Of a DNA stretch of 64,000 nucleotides, positions 1-7,500 are shown one piece after another (the stretch's first letter is position 1; every line of letters starts with the position of its first letter). Origin of the DNA: JAIXWP01 sp041391745. Lineage in GTDB: Bacteria; Bacteroidota; Bacteroidia; Flavobacteriales_D; Sanyastnellaceae. The position numbers and the translations under genes were made by a program. Where the stretch lies: positions 1-64,000 of the forward strand of contig JAWKNK010000014.1 of NCBI GenBank assembly GCA_041391745.1. Direction: 5' to 3'. The notes under the pieces are model-generated. The model did not search any database. It worked only from the letters and a program-made list of their open reading frames with translations, and was not told the DNA's origin.

Positions 1-2
1 AC

Positions 3-281
3 TTCGTGTACATCACAGACGCCAATTACATCTCACCTGAAGAAAAAGAAAAAATAAAAGGATGTAAAACACTCGTTTTAAACGCGTTAAGAAAAGAACC
101 ACATCCTTCCCATTACACGCTCGACGAGGCGATTGCCCTTGTAAACGAATTGCAGCCTCAACAGGCGTATTTCACCCATTTGAGCCACCAGATGGGACTT
201 CATGCAGAAATCTCCAAGGATCTGCCTGAAAATATAAAAATTGCCTACGACGGACTAAAAGTTCCTTTCTCCGTAGGCTAA
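3..281 (+). CDS. MBL-fold metallo-hydrolase, C-terminal part (5' end outside window)
   Basis: The reading frame is open at the left edge, so only the last 92 or so residues are present. The visible part resembles the C-terminus of PhnP/RNase Z-type metallo-beta-lactamase-fold hydrolases: a stretch ending in a T-H-L-S-H-Q-M-G-L-H motif is where this family supplies its last metal-binding histidine, and it is followed by the typical 'LPENIKIAYDGL' closing segment. These enzymes cleave phosphoester bonds using a two-metal centre in the cytoplasm. The substrate cannot be told from this fragment. The GTG at position 6 is an internal valine codon, not a start. The next gene follows after 17 bases with its own -7 element. 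Confidence 0.8.
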   Translation, partial: FVYITDANYISPEEKEKIKGCKTLVLNALRKEPHPSHYTLDEAIALVNELQPQQAYFTHLSHQMGLHAEISKDLPENIKIAYDGLKVPFSVG

Positions 282-285
282 GTCG

Positions 286-293
286 TACATTTG
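286..293 (+). promoter_or_regulatory. -7 promoter element TACATTTG
   Basis: Perfect match to the Bacteroidota primary-sigma -7 consensus TAnnTTTG. It ends only 5 nt before the ATG at 299, so transcription should begin at or next to the start codon. No clear TTG -33 element is visible at the usual distance. Confidence 0.6.
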
Positions 294-298
294 CCGCC

Positions 299-1168
299 AT
301 GTTTGGAAGCGCCCTACTCTATTATTTGCTGCTCAAGCCTTTGAGCCTGTTGCCGTACCCTATTCTATACGGTATTTCCAACTTCTTTTATTATGTGATT
401 TTCTATATCGTAGGATATCGTAAAAAAGTGGTTTTCAAGAATTTGAAAAATAGTTTTCCTGAAAAATCCGACGAGGAATTGATGGTGATTATGAAGAAGT
501 TTTACCGTCACTTCTGCGACCTTGTAGTAGAAAGTGTAAAGAACTTCTCCATTTCCGATGCCGCAGCCCGCAAGCGTTTCAAGAGCATTCACAGCGAAGT
601 GATGAACGACTATGCAGCCAAAGGTCAGAGCGTGATCCTGGCCGGAGGTCACTATGCCAATTGGGAATTTTGGGCCGTGGCAGGTCCGCAGCACCTCGAT
701 CACAATGTGGTAGCGATATATAAGAAGTTGCGCAACGACTATTTTGATCAGAAGATGAGAGAAAGTCGCGGGAAGTTTGGGCTTCAATTGGTGCGCACGC
801 TCGACACGGGAGAATTCTTCAAATCGAACGTGGAAAACAACATTGCAATGGTTTTTGGCTTCGATCAGTCGCCTTCGAATCCGAAAAAATGTGTTTGGGT
901 GGACTTTTTGGGTCAGGAGACCGGAGCATTATATGGCGCCGAGAAATATGCGAAGGATTACAACCTACCTATTATATATGGGGAACAGCGCAAAGTGAAG
1001 CGCGGTTATTACGAGATTGAATACGAACTACTTACAGATAATCCAAACGCGTTTGCAAACGGTGAAATCACCCAATTATTGCATACTCGCTTGGAAAAAG
1101 ACATCCGAAAAGCCCCTGAATTTTGGCTCTGGTCGCACAAAAGATGGAAGCACAAAAGGCCACAATAA
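299..1168 (+). CDS. LpxL/HtrB-family lipid A acyltransferase
   Basis: A 289-residue protein of the lysophospholipid/lipid A biosynthesis acyltransferase family, which transfers a secondary acyl chain from acyl-ACP to the lipid A disaccharide at the inner membrane. The N-terminus has a hydrophobic segment (about residues 5-40) as anchor. The catalytic H-X4-E motif is seen as His118 and Glu123 in GGHYANWE. Later segments (FGFDQSP, a short DFLG block, and a C-terminal WLWSHKRWKHKR) are the conserved blocks of this family, the last with its basic 'HRRWK'-like ending. Length is normal (280-310). The start at 299 is supported by a -7 element ending 5 nt upstream. Which acyl chain and position it uses cannot be seen. 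Confidence 0.9.
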   Translation: MFGSALLYYLLLKPLSLLPYPILYGISNFFYYVIFYIVGYRKKVVFKNLKNSFPEKSDEELMVIMKKFYRHFCDLVVESVKNFSISDAAARKRFKSIHSEVMNDYAAKGQSVILAGGHYANWEFWAVAGPQHLDHNVVAIYKKLRNDYFDQKMRESRGKFGLQLVRTLDTGEFFKSNVENNIAMVFGFDQSPSNPKKCVWVDFLGQETGALYGAEKYAKDYNLPIIYGEQRKVKRGYYEIEYELLTDNPNAFANGEITQLLHTRLEKDIRKAPEFWLWSHKRWKHKRPQ

Positions 1169-1186
1169 AAAATATTTGGGGAATGC

Positions 1187-1216
1187 TTTGTGATTGAAAT
1201 AAAAGTTGTATGTTTG
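1187..1216 (+). promoter_or_regulatory. rplS promoter (-33 TTTG, -7 TATGTTTG)
   Basis: TTTG at 1187-1190 and TATGTTTG at 1209-1216 are separated by 18 nt, the arrangement expected of a Bacteroidota housekeeping promoter. Transcription would start near 1222, giving a leader of about 38 nt before rplS. It is the only promoter in the window where I see both elements as TTTG and TAnnTTTG. Confidence 0.7.
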
Positions 1217-1259
1217 CACCCCCAATTCCGTACCGTTTATATAATAAATACACTGCGTC

Positions 1260-1634
1260 ATGAATCGCATTAAGGAACTAGAAAAGAAATTGAACCCGGT
1301 GAAAGAATGGCCGGCATTCCAAGCTGGAGATACTATCTCGGTTAGCTATAAAATTAAAGAAGGAAACAAAGAGCGTATCCAGACTTTCCAAGGTGTTGTG
1401 ATCCAACGCAGAGGTGCTGGTACTACAGAAACTTTCACTATCCGTAAAATGAGCGGTGGTGTTGGTGTAGAGCGTATCTTCCCTGTTTCTTCTCCATTCC
1501 TTGAGACGATCACAGTGACTAAGCGCGGTCGTGTACGTCGTGCTCGTATCTTCTACCTACGCAAGCGTACTGGTAAAGCGAGCCGTATCCAAGAGAGAAA
1601 ATACTTCGGAGCTGCAGCAACTGCTGAAGCATAA
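1260..1634 (+). CDS. rplS: 50S ribosomal protein L19
   Basis: A 124-residue bL19, a component of the large ribosomal subunit at the interface with the 30S subunit. The family's landmarks are in order: an SH3-like barrel with GDTISVSYKIKEGNKERIQTF, then QRRGAG, TIRKMSGGVGVERIFP and the closing RRARIFYLRKRTGKASRIQE. The C-terminus has a short Ala-rich tail common in Bacteroidota. It stands alone here, not in the rpsP-rimM-trmD-rplS operon of proteobacteria. It has its own strong promoter, a ~38-nt leader and a strong intrinsic terminator, so it is a single-gene transcription unit. The start at 1260 gives the expected N-terminus. Confidence 0.98.
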   Translation: MNRIKELEKKLNPVKEWPAFQAGDTISVSYKIKEGNKERIQTFQGVVIQRRGAGTTETFTIRKMSGGVGVERIFPVSSPFLETITVTKRGRVRRARIFYLRKRTGKASRIQERKYFGAAATAEA

Positions 1635-1660
1635 AATACTAACGGTTGATTTGCCGTACC

Positions 1661-1690
1661 AAACCCCGCCCATTCGGCGGGGTTTTTTAT
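1661..1690 (+). terminator. Intrinsic terminator of rplS
   Basis: CCCCGCC at 1664-1670 pairs with GGCGGGG at 1676-1682 around a 5-nt loop; flanking AAA/TTT extends the stem to ten pairs, and T6 then ATTTT follows. It lies 27 nt after the rplS stop codon. Confidence 0.9.
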
Positions 1691-1833
1691 TTTGCGCTAT
1701 GGGATTTTCAATTCTCGATTTTCGACTCTCAGCAAAATATTCAGTTGAGGCCAGGCACTCCAAAAATTTCAAACTTTGACCCTAACTTTGAATGAACCTC
1801 TTGCAAAACACAGGACTAGTTCTCAATCTGGTT

Positions 1834-1896
1834 GAGAATTGTGAATCGAGAATTGTAAATCGAGAATTGTAAATCGAGAATTGTAAATCGAGAATC
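1834..1896. repeat. 14-bp tandem repeat (unit GAGAATTGTAAATC) with an inverted copy upstream
   Basis: Four consecutive 14-bp units begin at 1834, 1848, 1862 and 1876; the first differs by one base (G for A), and a partial unit GAGAATC follows at 1890. The stretch 1709-1721 is the exact 13-base reverse complement of the junction of two units, so the intergenic region could fold back on itself. No coding potential is seen in 1691-1920. The array ends just before the cutC -7 element. Confidence 0.85.
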
Positions 1897-1920
1897 GAGA
1901 ATAAGCGAAGCTAGAATCGA

Positions 1921-1928
1921 TACCTTTG
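1921..1928 (+). promoter_or_regulatory. -7 promoter element TACCTTTG of cutC
   Basis: Perfect TAnnTTTG match that ends 4 nt before the ATG at 1933, so the predicted transcription start falls on the start codon (leaderless geometry). The tandem repeat array occupies the -33 region and no TTG element stands out. Confidence 0.6.
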
Positions 1929-1932
1929 CGGT

Positions 1933-2586
1933 ATGTCGAATTTGAAAATAGAAATTGTTGCATCTACGCTGCATTCGTGCATCGAAGCAGAGAAAGGCGG
2001 TGCGGCGCGAATTGAGTTGTGCGCTGCCCTCGGAACGGCAGGTGTATCGCCGAATACCAGTTTATTGAAGCTGGTAAAAAAGCATATCAAAATCCCTGTA
2101 TTCGTGATGGTACGCCCGAGAGAAGGCGACTTTGTTTATTCCAAATTGGAAGTAGAACAAATGAAGCAAGAAATCGCCGACTTCAAAGCCGCCGGTGCGG
2201 ACGGCATCGTTCTCGGATGTTTGAAGAAGGATGGTACTGTTGACATTCTACTGACATCGGAACTCGTGGAGCTCGCTGCTCCCCTACCTGTTACTTTTCA
2301 CAGAGCATTTGATATCACCCCCGATTTGTTTGATGCTATGGAAGACATCATTGAAACAGGATGCGACCGCATCCTCACCAGTGGTGGCATGGATGGCATC
2401 AACCCCGCAAGCGCTGCGATGATTCATGAATTGGTAGAGGCTTCCGAAGGACGCATTATCATTATGCCTGGTGGTGGTGTGCGAAAAGAAAAAATGGAAT
2501 ACCTCATGCACCCGATGATCGAAGAGTTTCACCACAGCGCCCGCACACTCATCGAAAGTCCTCTCTTTCCTCTATTTTTGAAATGA
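1933..2586 (+). CDS. cutC: Copper homeostasis protein CutC
   Basis: A 217-residue TIM-barrel protein of the CutC family. Family blocks seen in order: EIVASTLHSCIEAEKGGAAR, RIELCAALGTAGVSPN, FVMVRPREGDFVYS, the GADGIVLGCL segment, PVTFHRAFD, DRILTSGG and IIIMPGGGV, ending with EEFHHSAR. CutC was linked to copper tolerance in E. coli, but the biochemical activity is not settled, so the role is uncertain. The protein is shorter than E. coli CutC (about 248 residues), mainly at the C-terminus after the HxSAR motif. The start is set by the -7 element 4 nt upstream. A G-rich repeat follows within 40 nt of the stop codon. Confidence 0.92.
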   Translation: MSNLKIEIVASTLHSCIEAEKGGAARIELCAALGTAGVSPNTSLLKLVKKHIKIPVFVMVRPREGDFVYSKLEVEQMKQEIADFKAAGADGIVLGCLKKDGTVDILLTSELVELAAPLPVTFHRAFDITPDLFDAMEDIIETGCDRILTSGGMDGINPASAAMIHELVEASEGRIIIMPGGGVRKEKMEYLMHPMIEEFHHSARTLIESPLFPLFLK

Positions 2587-2616
2587 ACTATTTTGAAACG
2601 AAAGCGGAGAACGTTC

Positions 2617-2687
2617 GGTTGGGAGACGGGGGTTAGGAGAAGGGGTTGGGAGATGGGAGATGGGGGTTGGGAGATGGGGGTTGGGAG
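2617..2687. repeat. G-rich degenerate 14-mer array with G-quadruplex potential
   Basis: Degenerate copies of GGGGGTTGGGAGAT lie just downstream of cutC. Nine runs of three or more G occur on the + strand; the last seven (2642-2685) are separated by loops of only 2 or 4 nt, which satisfies the usual G-quadruplex rule several times over. It would sit in the 3' untranslated part of the cutC mRNA. No gene is visible in 2587-2700. Confidence 0.85.
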
Positions 2688-2700
2688 TAACTAACTTTAG

Positions 2701-2888
2701 TCTACACAGCGGTGCCTGAGTGGCTCGCCGAAGGCGAGTTGTATCGAAGGCAAAGCGAGGAGCCCTTCGACTTGCCAGCGCTCCGCTCAGGGACCAACCT
2801 GTTCGGGGGGAGTGAATTGAGCAAACCTCATTCTACGAAGCGGTGCCTGAGTGGCTCGCCGAAGGCGAGATGTATCGAAGGCAAAGCG
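2701..2888. repeat. REP-like palindromic repeat cluster
   Basis: Two direct copies of a 57-bp element (2701-2757 and 2832-2888) differ at three positions. Each contains an inner perfect hairpin CTCGCC-GAA-GGCGAG flanked by outer arms TGCCT and AGGCA. Between them, 2763-2792 holds an inverted, divergent relative with arms CCCTTCGA and CTCAGGG. This has the look of the intergenic REP/BIME-type palindromes common in many bacteria. The cluster sits exactly at the point where the patatin gene loses its 5' part. Confidence 0.8.
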
Positions 2889-3494
2889 GGTTCGAAAGAC
2901 ATCACCTTTTTACAACTTTATCAAAAACATCAAAGCGATCCGAAATTTAAAGAGCTAGTTGTAACTGCTACAAGCTTGAATCATCAAGACGCACTCATTT
3001 TCTCTTACCACAATTATCCAAACATGCGTATCGTAGATGCGGTGCGCGCTTCGATGGCTATACCCTACTATTTCGAACCCATGATTATCGACTCGGTCGG
3101 ACATCCCATTGAATTGGATCAACTCACAGCATCCGGAGATGTGTGTGTAGATGGAGGTTTTACAACCAACTTCCCTATTTACATTTTTGATGAAGCTCCA
3201 TATTTTGATAAGCAAACACTGGGCTTTCGAATCGACAACGATGAGCAAATTGAATCGGACAAAAGCTCGAAAGAAATCGTGGATCAACAGGTGGCTTCGC
3301 TGCAAGATTTTTCTGTTGCTTTTTACTATCTGATTAAAGAAACGATGAATCGCTATATGCTCACCGAAGAGGATTGGGCAAGAACAGTCTCTGTTTCGGA
3401 TGCCGACATTGGTCCGAAGGTGAAAAAATTAAGCGAAGAAGAAAAACAAAAATTGATTCAATCGGGAGCGAACGCCTACTTGAATTACAAATAG
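2889..3494 (+). pseudogene. 5'-truncated patatin-like phospholipase remnant
   Basis: About 200 residues of the C-terminal half of a patatin-like phospholipase. Visible are a strand ELVVTATSLN, the helix RIVDAVRASMAIPYYFEP and the catalytic-aspartate motif CVDGGFTTNFPI (D-G-G). The N-terminal half with the GGGxRG oxyanion loop and the GxSxG nucleophile serine is absent; in its place the frame runs back through the REP-like repeats to an ATG at 2712, encoding about 60 residues of repeat translation. Without the serine it cannot be an active lipase. The remaining frame is clean, so the truncation may be recent or the fragment may still be expressed. It ends one base before the stop codon of the convergent LOG gene. 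Confidence 0.75.
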
Positions 3495-3495
3495 C

Positions 3496-4077
3496 TTATT
3501 TGCCAGGGTTGGCAAATTTGATGGCGTCTTCAGACCATTGCGGAGCATTAGCAATCGCTGGTAACACTTCTTCTGGTTCATTCACCACTGTCCACATCTG
3601 CGCGTGCAGCTCTCCCATGAAACCCTCGTCAATCGCGTTCTGCAGCATTTGGACCAATGGATCGTAGTAACCTCCCGTGTTGAGAATAACAATTGGCTTT
3701 AAAAACAAACCCAATTTTTTCAAAGTAATAGCTTCAAAGAGTTCTTCGAATGTTCCTGTTCCTCCCGCCAGCGCAATGAGTGCGTCGGTATTTTCAAGAA
3801 ACATCTTCTTGCGTTCGTGCATATCGGCTACAAAATGAAACTCTTTTACTTCTTTGTGCGCCCATTCTACTTCGCGCATAAAGTGAGGCATGATGCCTTT
3901 GATGTTGCCGCCATGGCGCACCATTGTAGTAGCTAGACAGCCCATCAAACCAGAACCGCCACCACCATACACCACGTTGATGTTTGCATCTACCAAAGCC
4001 TTTGCAAGCTTCTCTGTAGCTTCAAAAAAAACGGGTCTAATTTGATCGCTTGACGCGCAGTAAACGCAGACTTGCAT
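3496..4077 (-). CDS. LOG-family protein (TIGR00730-type nucleoside 5'-monophosphate phosphoribohydrolase)
   Basis: A 193-residue Rossmann-fold protein of the LOG ('lonely guy') / YvdD family, which hydrolyses nucleoside 5'-monophosphates, in some members cytokinin precursors, to base plus ribose 5-phosphate. The family signature is present: YGGGGSGLMG at 37-46, Arg89-Lys90 in the DMHERK segment, and GGTGTFEE at 105-112, equivalent to PGGxGTxxE; the usual proline is alanine here. It starts 5 nt after the smpB stop codon on the same strand, so the two are likely one operon. The substrate in a non-plant-associated bacterium is unknown. Confidence 0.9.
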   Translation of the reverse strand: MQVCVYCASSDQIRPVFFEATEKLAKALVDANINVVYGGGGSGLMGCLATTMVRHGGNIKGIMPHFMREVEWAHKEVKEFHFVADMHERKKMFLENTDALIALAGGTGTFEELFEAITLKKLGLFLKPIVILNTGGYYDPLVQMLQNAIDEGFMGELHAQMWTVVNEPEEVLPAIANAPQWSEDAIKFANPGK

Positions 4078-4082
4078 AATGA

Positions 4083-4520
4083 TTATCGGATTCGTTCCAT
4101 ATCGCGCTTGATGTCCTTTTCCTTCAGATCCGCGCGCTTGTCACCATGATTTTTCCCTTTAGCAATCGCTATTTTCATCTTCGCCCAGCCCTTTTCATTG
4201 ATAAAAACAAGAAGAGGAACAATGGTAATACCTGTATCACGAAGCTTGCGATTGATCTTGTTCAACTCCAATCTTGAAAGCAAAAGTTTACGCTCGCGCT
4301 TTTCTTTGTGTTGCACATATCCCGCATTCGGATAAGGTGAAATGTTCATGTTGATTACAAACAGTTCACCTCCTTTCATCTTGCAATAGGCTTCGGCAAT
4401 ATTCGCCTTGCCCGCACGGATGCTCTTAATCTCCGAGCCTGTCAACGACATGCCCGCAGTAAATTCATCCAGCAAGAAATACTGAAAATTGGCTTTTCTA
4501 TTTTTAATCTCCACTGCCAT
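4083..4520 (-). CDS. smpB: SsrA-binding protein SmpB
   Basis: A 145-residue SmpB, the tmRNA partner that brings tmRNA to stalled ribosomes for trans-translation. The sequence shows the OB-fold start (NRKANFQYFLLDEFTAGMSLTG split around a GSEIKSIR block), then AYCKMKGGELFVINMNI, the HKEKRERKLLLSR segment, and the basic tail with GKNHGDKRADLKEKD, which matches the family's GKxxHDKR motif that enters the decoding centre. Length is close to the usual 150-160. A -7 element lies 8 nt upstream of the ATG. The LOG-family gene follows 5 nt downstream. Confidence 0.97.
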   Translation of the reverse strand: MAVEIKNRKANFQYFLLDEFTAGMSLTGSEIKSIRAGKANIAEAYCKMKGGELFVINMNISPYPNAGYVQHKEKRERKLLLSRLELNKINRKLRDTGITIVPLLVFINEKGWAKMKIAIAKGKNHGDKRADLKEKDIKRDMERIR

Positions 4521-4528
4521 AAGGACTG

Positions 4529-4536
4529 CAAAAGTA
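4529..4536 (-). promoter_or_regulatory. -7 promoter element TACTTTTG of smpB
   Basis: Perfect TAnnTTTG on the minus strand, ending 8 nt before the smpB ATG, so the mRNA leader would be only about 2 nt. A TTTG occurs farther upstream, but at 24 nt spacing, wider than usual. Confidence 0.55.
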
Positions 4537-4604
4537 CGATGAAACCTTTGTTTTCATTTGCAAACTATTTTGAATTAAATTCGTTTCACACTTAAAATGT
4601 CTGT

Positions 4605-6836
4605 ATGTCGAGTTTAAAATCGGGAAAAAACCACAAAGAGCGCATCAAATTGCGATACTTCTTCCCCATTCAATTGCTCGTATTACATGTAAAAAAGAAT
4701 CACTTTCTCCTCATCTTGTGGGCGTTACTCTTTGGATTCGCCACTCAGTTTTTAGCCAATAAATTTGGTGTTCCCCAACAATTTTTGGTGCCCGAATACC
4801 ACGGAGACAATAGCTTTCTTTCTTTTGGAATTGTAGGTTTCGCTCTTGGTGGATTCATCACGGGTTTCAATCTGTACACTTACATTATGCATGGGTATCG
4901 CTTTCCGTTTATTGCGACACTCAATCGTCCCTTTCAAAAATTCTCGCTCAACAATTTTTTAATTCCTGGCATTTTCATTTTGGTTTATTGTTATCAAAGT
5001 TTTCAGTTTCAAGTAGAAAGTGAACTCATCAATGAAACCAAAGCATTTTTAAATATTCTCGCATTGATTTTTGGCGTGTTCATGTTTCAGTCTTTGAGCT
5101 ACACCTATTTTATGATTACCAACAAGGATGCATCGGCATTCGGCAAGGGAACGGCGAAAAATGATAGGGAACGTGCGCCAGTGGACGCTCCACTACATGC
5201 CCGCATGCGTTGGTCAAAACTTAGAGGTAGAGGTGAAAAATGGCGGGTGGATTCTTATATGAGTTCAATGCGCAAACTGTCGCGAGCACGTGATAGTCAG
5301 CACTACGACAAAACCATTTTAGAAAAAGTATTTAGTCAAAATCATATCAATGCATCGCGCTTTGAAATTGTTTTGGTCATCTCGTTCATACTTATCGGAA
5401 GCATGCGCGCGAACAGTTATTTCATCATTCCTGCAGCTGCGAGTGGATTGCTTTTGTTTACCATGATTTTGATGATTCTGAGTGCCCTTCATTCATGGAT
5501 CAAAGGTTGGACACTTTCTTTATTCATCGTTCTTTTCATTACGCTCAATTTCTTTTACACCGATTTCAAATGGATTACCATTGAGAGTCGTGCCATTGGG
5601 ATGAACTATGAGTTGGAGCCTGCCTCCTATCAACCTCATTCTATCAAAATCCCGAATGATACCATTGAAGCTGATATCGCCAATACCATTTCTATTTTAG
5701 AAAAATGGAAAAAGAATACCGGCGAAGAAAAACCTAAACTGGTCATCATTGATTGCAGCGGTGGTGGTTCGCGCAGCGCTTATTGGACCATGCGCAGCTT
5801 GACTTTTGCCGATAGCATTTGTAACAATCAATTGCTCAATCACACTGTAATGTTCACTGGAGCTTCAGGAGGAATGTTTGGTGCGGCCTACTTGCGTGAG
5901 TTGATGCTTCAAGAAAAATTGGGCAATGCCAATATTCAGGATACTGTTTATAGTGAAAAAATGGGCAAGGACTTATTGAATCCTGTCATCCTTTCTTTGG
6001 CCACCAACGATTGGTTTATTCGTTTCAAGAAAATTAAAGTAGATGATCAAGAATACTCGAGTGATCGTGCTACAACCTTTGAGCAACAGTTTAATGTAAA
6101 CACGGATTACATCCTCGACAAGCGATTGCAAGACTACACGCAACCCGAGAGAGATGCTTTGATACCTATGATGGTGCTTTCACCTACGATTGTAAACGAC
6201 GGACGACGATTGATGATCAGTGCGCAACCGGTGAGTTATCTAACCGGCAAAAGCACCATACACAGCATTCCAGAGGACATTGAGTACATGCGATTGTTTG
6301 CTGGAAAGCATCCGGGTAGGCTTCAATGGATAACAGCATTGAGAATGAATGCTACTTTCCCGTATATCTTCCCGATGACTACATTGCCAACGGAGCCATC
6401 CATAGAAATTATGGATGCAGGTATTCGCGACAATTTTGGTGTAAAGACTGCAACACAATTCCTACACATTTTTGAAGATTGGATTCAAGAAAACACTTCG
6501 GGTGTGGTGGTATTGCAAGTGCGCGACTTGCCTAAGTATTTGGATTTGGGAAACAAAGAAAACTCCTTGTTTGGCAAATTCACCGCGCCATTGGGAACCA
6601 TTTATGGTAATATGACTAAGACCCAAGATTACAACAACGATCAAATCATGGAGTATTTGAAAGCGGGATATTCTAGCAATATTACGTTGATCAATTTTGA
6701 ATTGCAGCAGACGGCTAAGAGTAAAATCTCTTTGAGTTGGCACCTTACACAAAGCGAAAAGCGCCACATTCGCGGCGCTTTAAAAGACAATTATTTTCTT
6801 TATGAGTTGGAAAAACTTCGCAGCTTATTGAATTAA
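4605..6836 (+). CDS. Membrane-anchored patatin-like phospholipase domain protein
   Basis: A 743-residue protein with an N-terminal multi-spanning membrane region and a C-terminal patatin-type lipase domain. Hydrophobic segments lie at about residues 27-45, 65-95, 118-135, 148-165 and a second group at about 250-325. The hydrolase part shows the oxyanion loop as GGGSRS at 386-391, the nucleophile elbow GASGG with Ser421, and a catalytic aspartate at Asp604 in MDAGIRDNFG (DAG in place of the usual DGG/DGA). All three elements of a Ser-Asp dyad are thus present. It likely acts on membrane lipids from the inner membrane, but topology and substrate are inference. It is unrelated in layout to the truncated patatin at 2.9-3.5 kb. 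Its stop codon interlocks with that of the convergent gene. Confidence 0.8.
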   Translation: MSSLKSGKNHKERIKLRYFFPIQLLVLHVKKNHFLLILWALLFGFATQFLANKFGVPQQFLVPEYHGDNSFLSFGIVGFALGGFITGFNLYTYIMHGYRFPFIATLNRPFQKFSLNNFLIPGIFILVYCYQSFQFQVESELINETKAFLNILALIFGVFMFQSLSYTYFMITNKDASAFGKGTAKNDRERAPVDAPLHARMRWSKLRGRGEKWRVDSYMSSMRKLSRARDSQHYDKTILEKVFSQNHINASRFEIVLVISFILIGSMRANSYFIIPAAASGLLLFTMILMILSALHSWIKGWTLSLFIVLFITLNFFYTDFKWITIESRAIGMNYELEPASYQPHSIKIPNDTIEADIANTISILEKWKKNTGEEKPKLVIIDCSGGGSRSAYWTMRSLTFADSICNNQLLNHTVMFTGASGGMFGAAYLRELMLQEKLGNANIQDTVYSEKMGKDLLNPVILSLATNDWFIRFKKIKVDDQEYSSDRATTFEQQFNVNTDYILDKRLQDYTQPERDALIPMMVLSPTIVNDGRRLMISAQPVSYLTGKSTIHSIPEDIEYMRLFAGKHPGRLQWITALRMNATFPYIFPMTTLPTEPSIEIMDAGIRDNFGVKTATQFLHIFEDWIQENTSGVVVLQVRDLPKYLDLGNKENSLFGKFTAPLGTIYGNMTKTQDYNNDQIMEYLKAGYSSNITLINFELQQTAKSKISLSWHLTQSEKRHIRGALKDNYFLYELEKLRSLLN

Positions 6837-7474
6837 GCCGCGTTTTGATTTACCACCTTGTATTTTTCGTTGAATGCTTCCCAATCCCAAAGGAAGTTGC
6901 GCATCACGTCATCCATATTTTTACAGAAAATAGGATTCGGTGTTTTCATTGATTTGAAGTACTCGTCTTGACATTCAATCAAATCGTATTTGTAGAATAT
7001 CGCTTTTGTCATCGCATACAAAGTATTCTTTGATGGCGTATTGACTCTGCACATGAAGCTTTGATATTCTTTCACTTTCACGCTGAATTCAGAAGGAGTC
7101 ATTTCAAAAACAGGAGCGAATTTTTCGATACAGTATTGAATGATTTCTTTGTCTTGACCTTCAGTAAAGTGTTGTGGGATATAATTGAAATTTCCAGCAA
7201 TTACAATCATAAGAAAACGGCCGATGTCCTCAGGATCAACTTGAGGAGGAGTCACGAATTCTGGGCTATCATTGATAAACCCAGCCACATCAGGGAAACC
7301 ATTCTCGACAGTCTCGATAATGGTGTGCGTGAATATGTGTGCCGTTCTTTCGGGAGTTAATTTCTTTCTTCCAAAAATCGTTAGCATGTCTTCAATATTA
7401 GGTTTACGATTTCTGCCATTCAAAAGTAAGTTTATCACTGTGGGGTTAACGGTGAGTGAATTCCATTCTATCAA
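6833..7474 (-). CDS. Hypothetical protein (213 aa)
   Basis: I do not recognise this protein. It is 213 residues, soluble, with no signal peptide or membrane segment, fairly acidic, and rich in aromatic residues, Asn and Ile. It looks largely helical, with a well-ordered central segment (DPEDIGRFLMIVIAGN) and a C-terminus rich in Phe/Tyr/Trp. It is transcribed divergently from rnpB, with only 13 bases between its ATG and the rnpB -7 element, so the two share their upstream region. Its stop codon overlaps that of the patatin gene by 4 bases. Base composition resembles the neighbours. Confidence 0.75.
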   Translation of the reverse strand: MIEWNSLTVNPTVINLLLNGRNRKPNIEDMLTIFGRKKLTPERTAHIFTHTIIETVENGFPDVAGFINDSPEFVTPPQVDPEDIGRFLMIVIAGNFNYIPQHFTEGQDKEIIQYCIEKFAPVFEMTPSEFSVKVKEYQSFMCRVNTPSKNTLYAMTKAIFYKYDLIECQDEYFKSMKTPNPIFCKNMDDVMRNFLWDWEAFNEKYKVVNQNAA

Positions 7475-7487
7475 CAGAGTTATTCAC

Positions 7488-7495
7488 TATTTTTG
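7488..7495 (+). promoter_or_regulatory. -7 promoter element TATTTTTG of rnpB
   Basis: Perfect TAnnTTTG located 6 nt before the first base of the rnpB P1 helix at 7501. It serves as an internal ruler for the distance between -7 element and transcript start in this genome. Confidence 0.7.
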
Positions 7496-7500
7496 CATTT

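Noticed and set aside
365..787. A 140-codon minus-strand frame inside the acyltransferase gene
   Set aside because: Antisense shadow of a clearly conserved gene; no independent start signals.
1222..1259. A structured autoregulatory leader before rplS
   Set aside because: The ~38-nt leader is AT-rich with only a weak 5-bp hairpin (TTTAT-ATA-ATAAA); not enough to call a ribosomal leader motif by eye.
2712..3494. A complete 260-residue patatin-type gene starting at 2712
   Set aside because: The first ~60 codons are translated REP-like repeats and the catalytic N-terminal half is missing; annotated as a truncated remnant from 2889.
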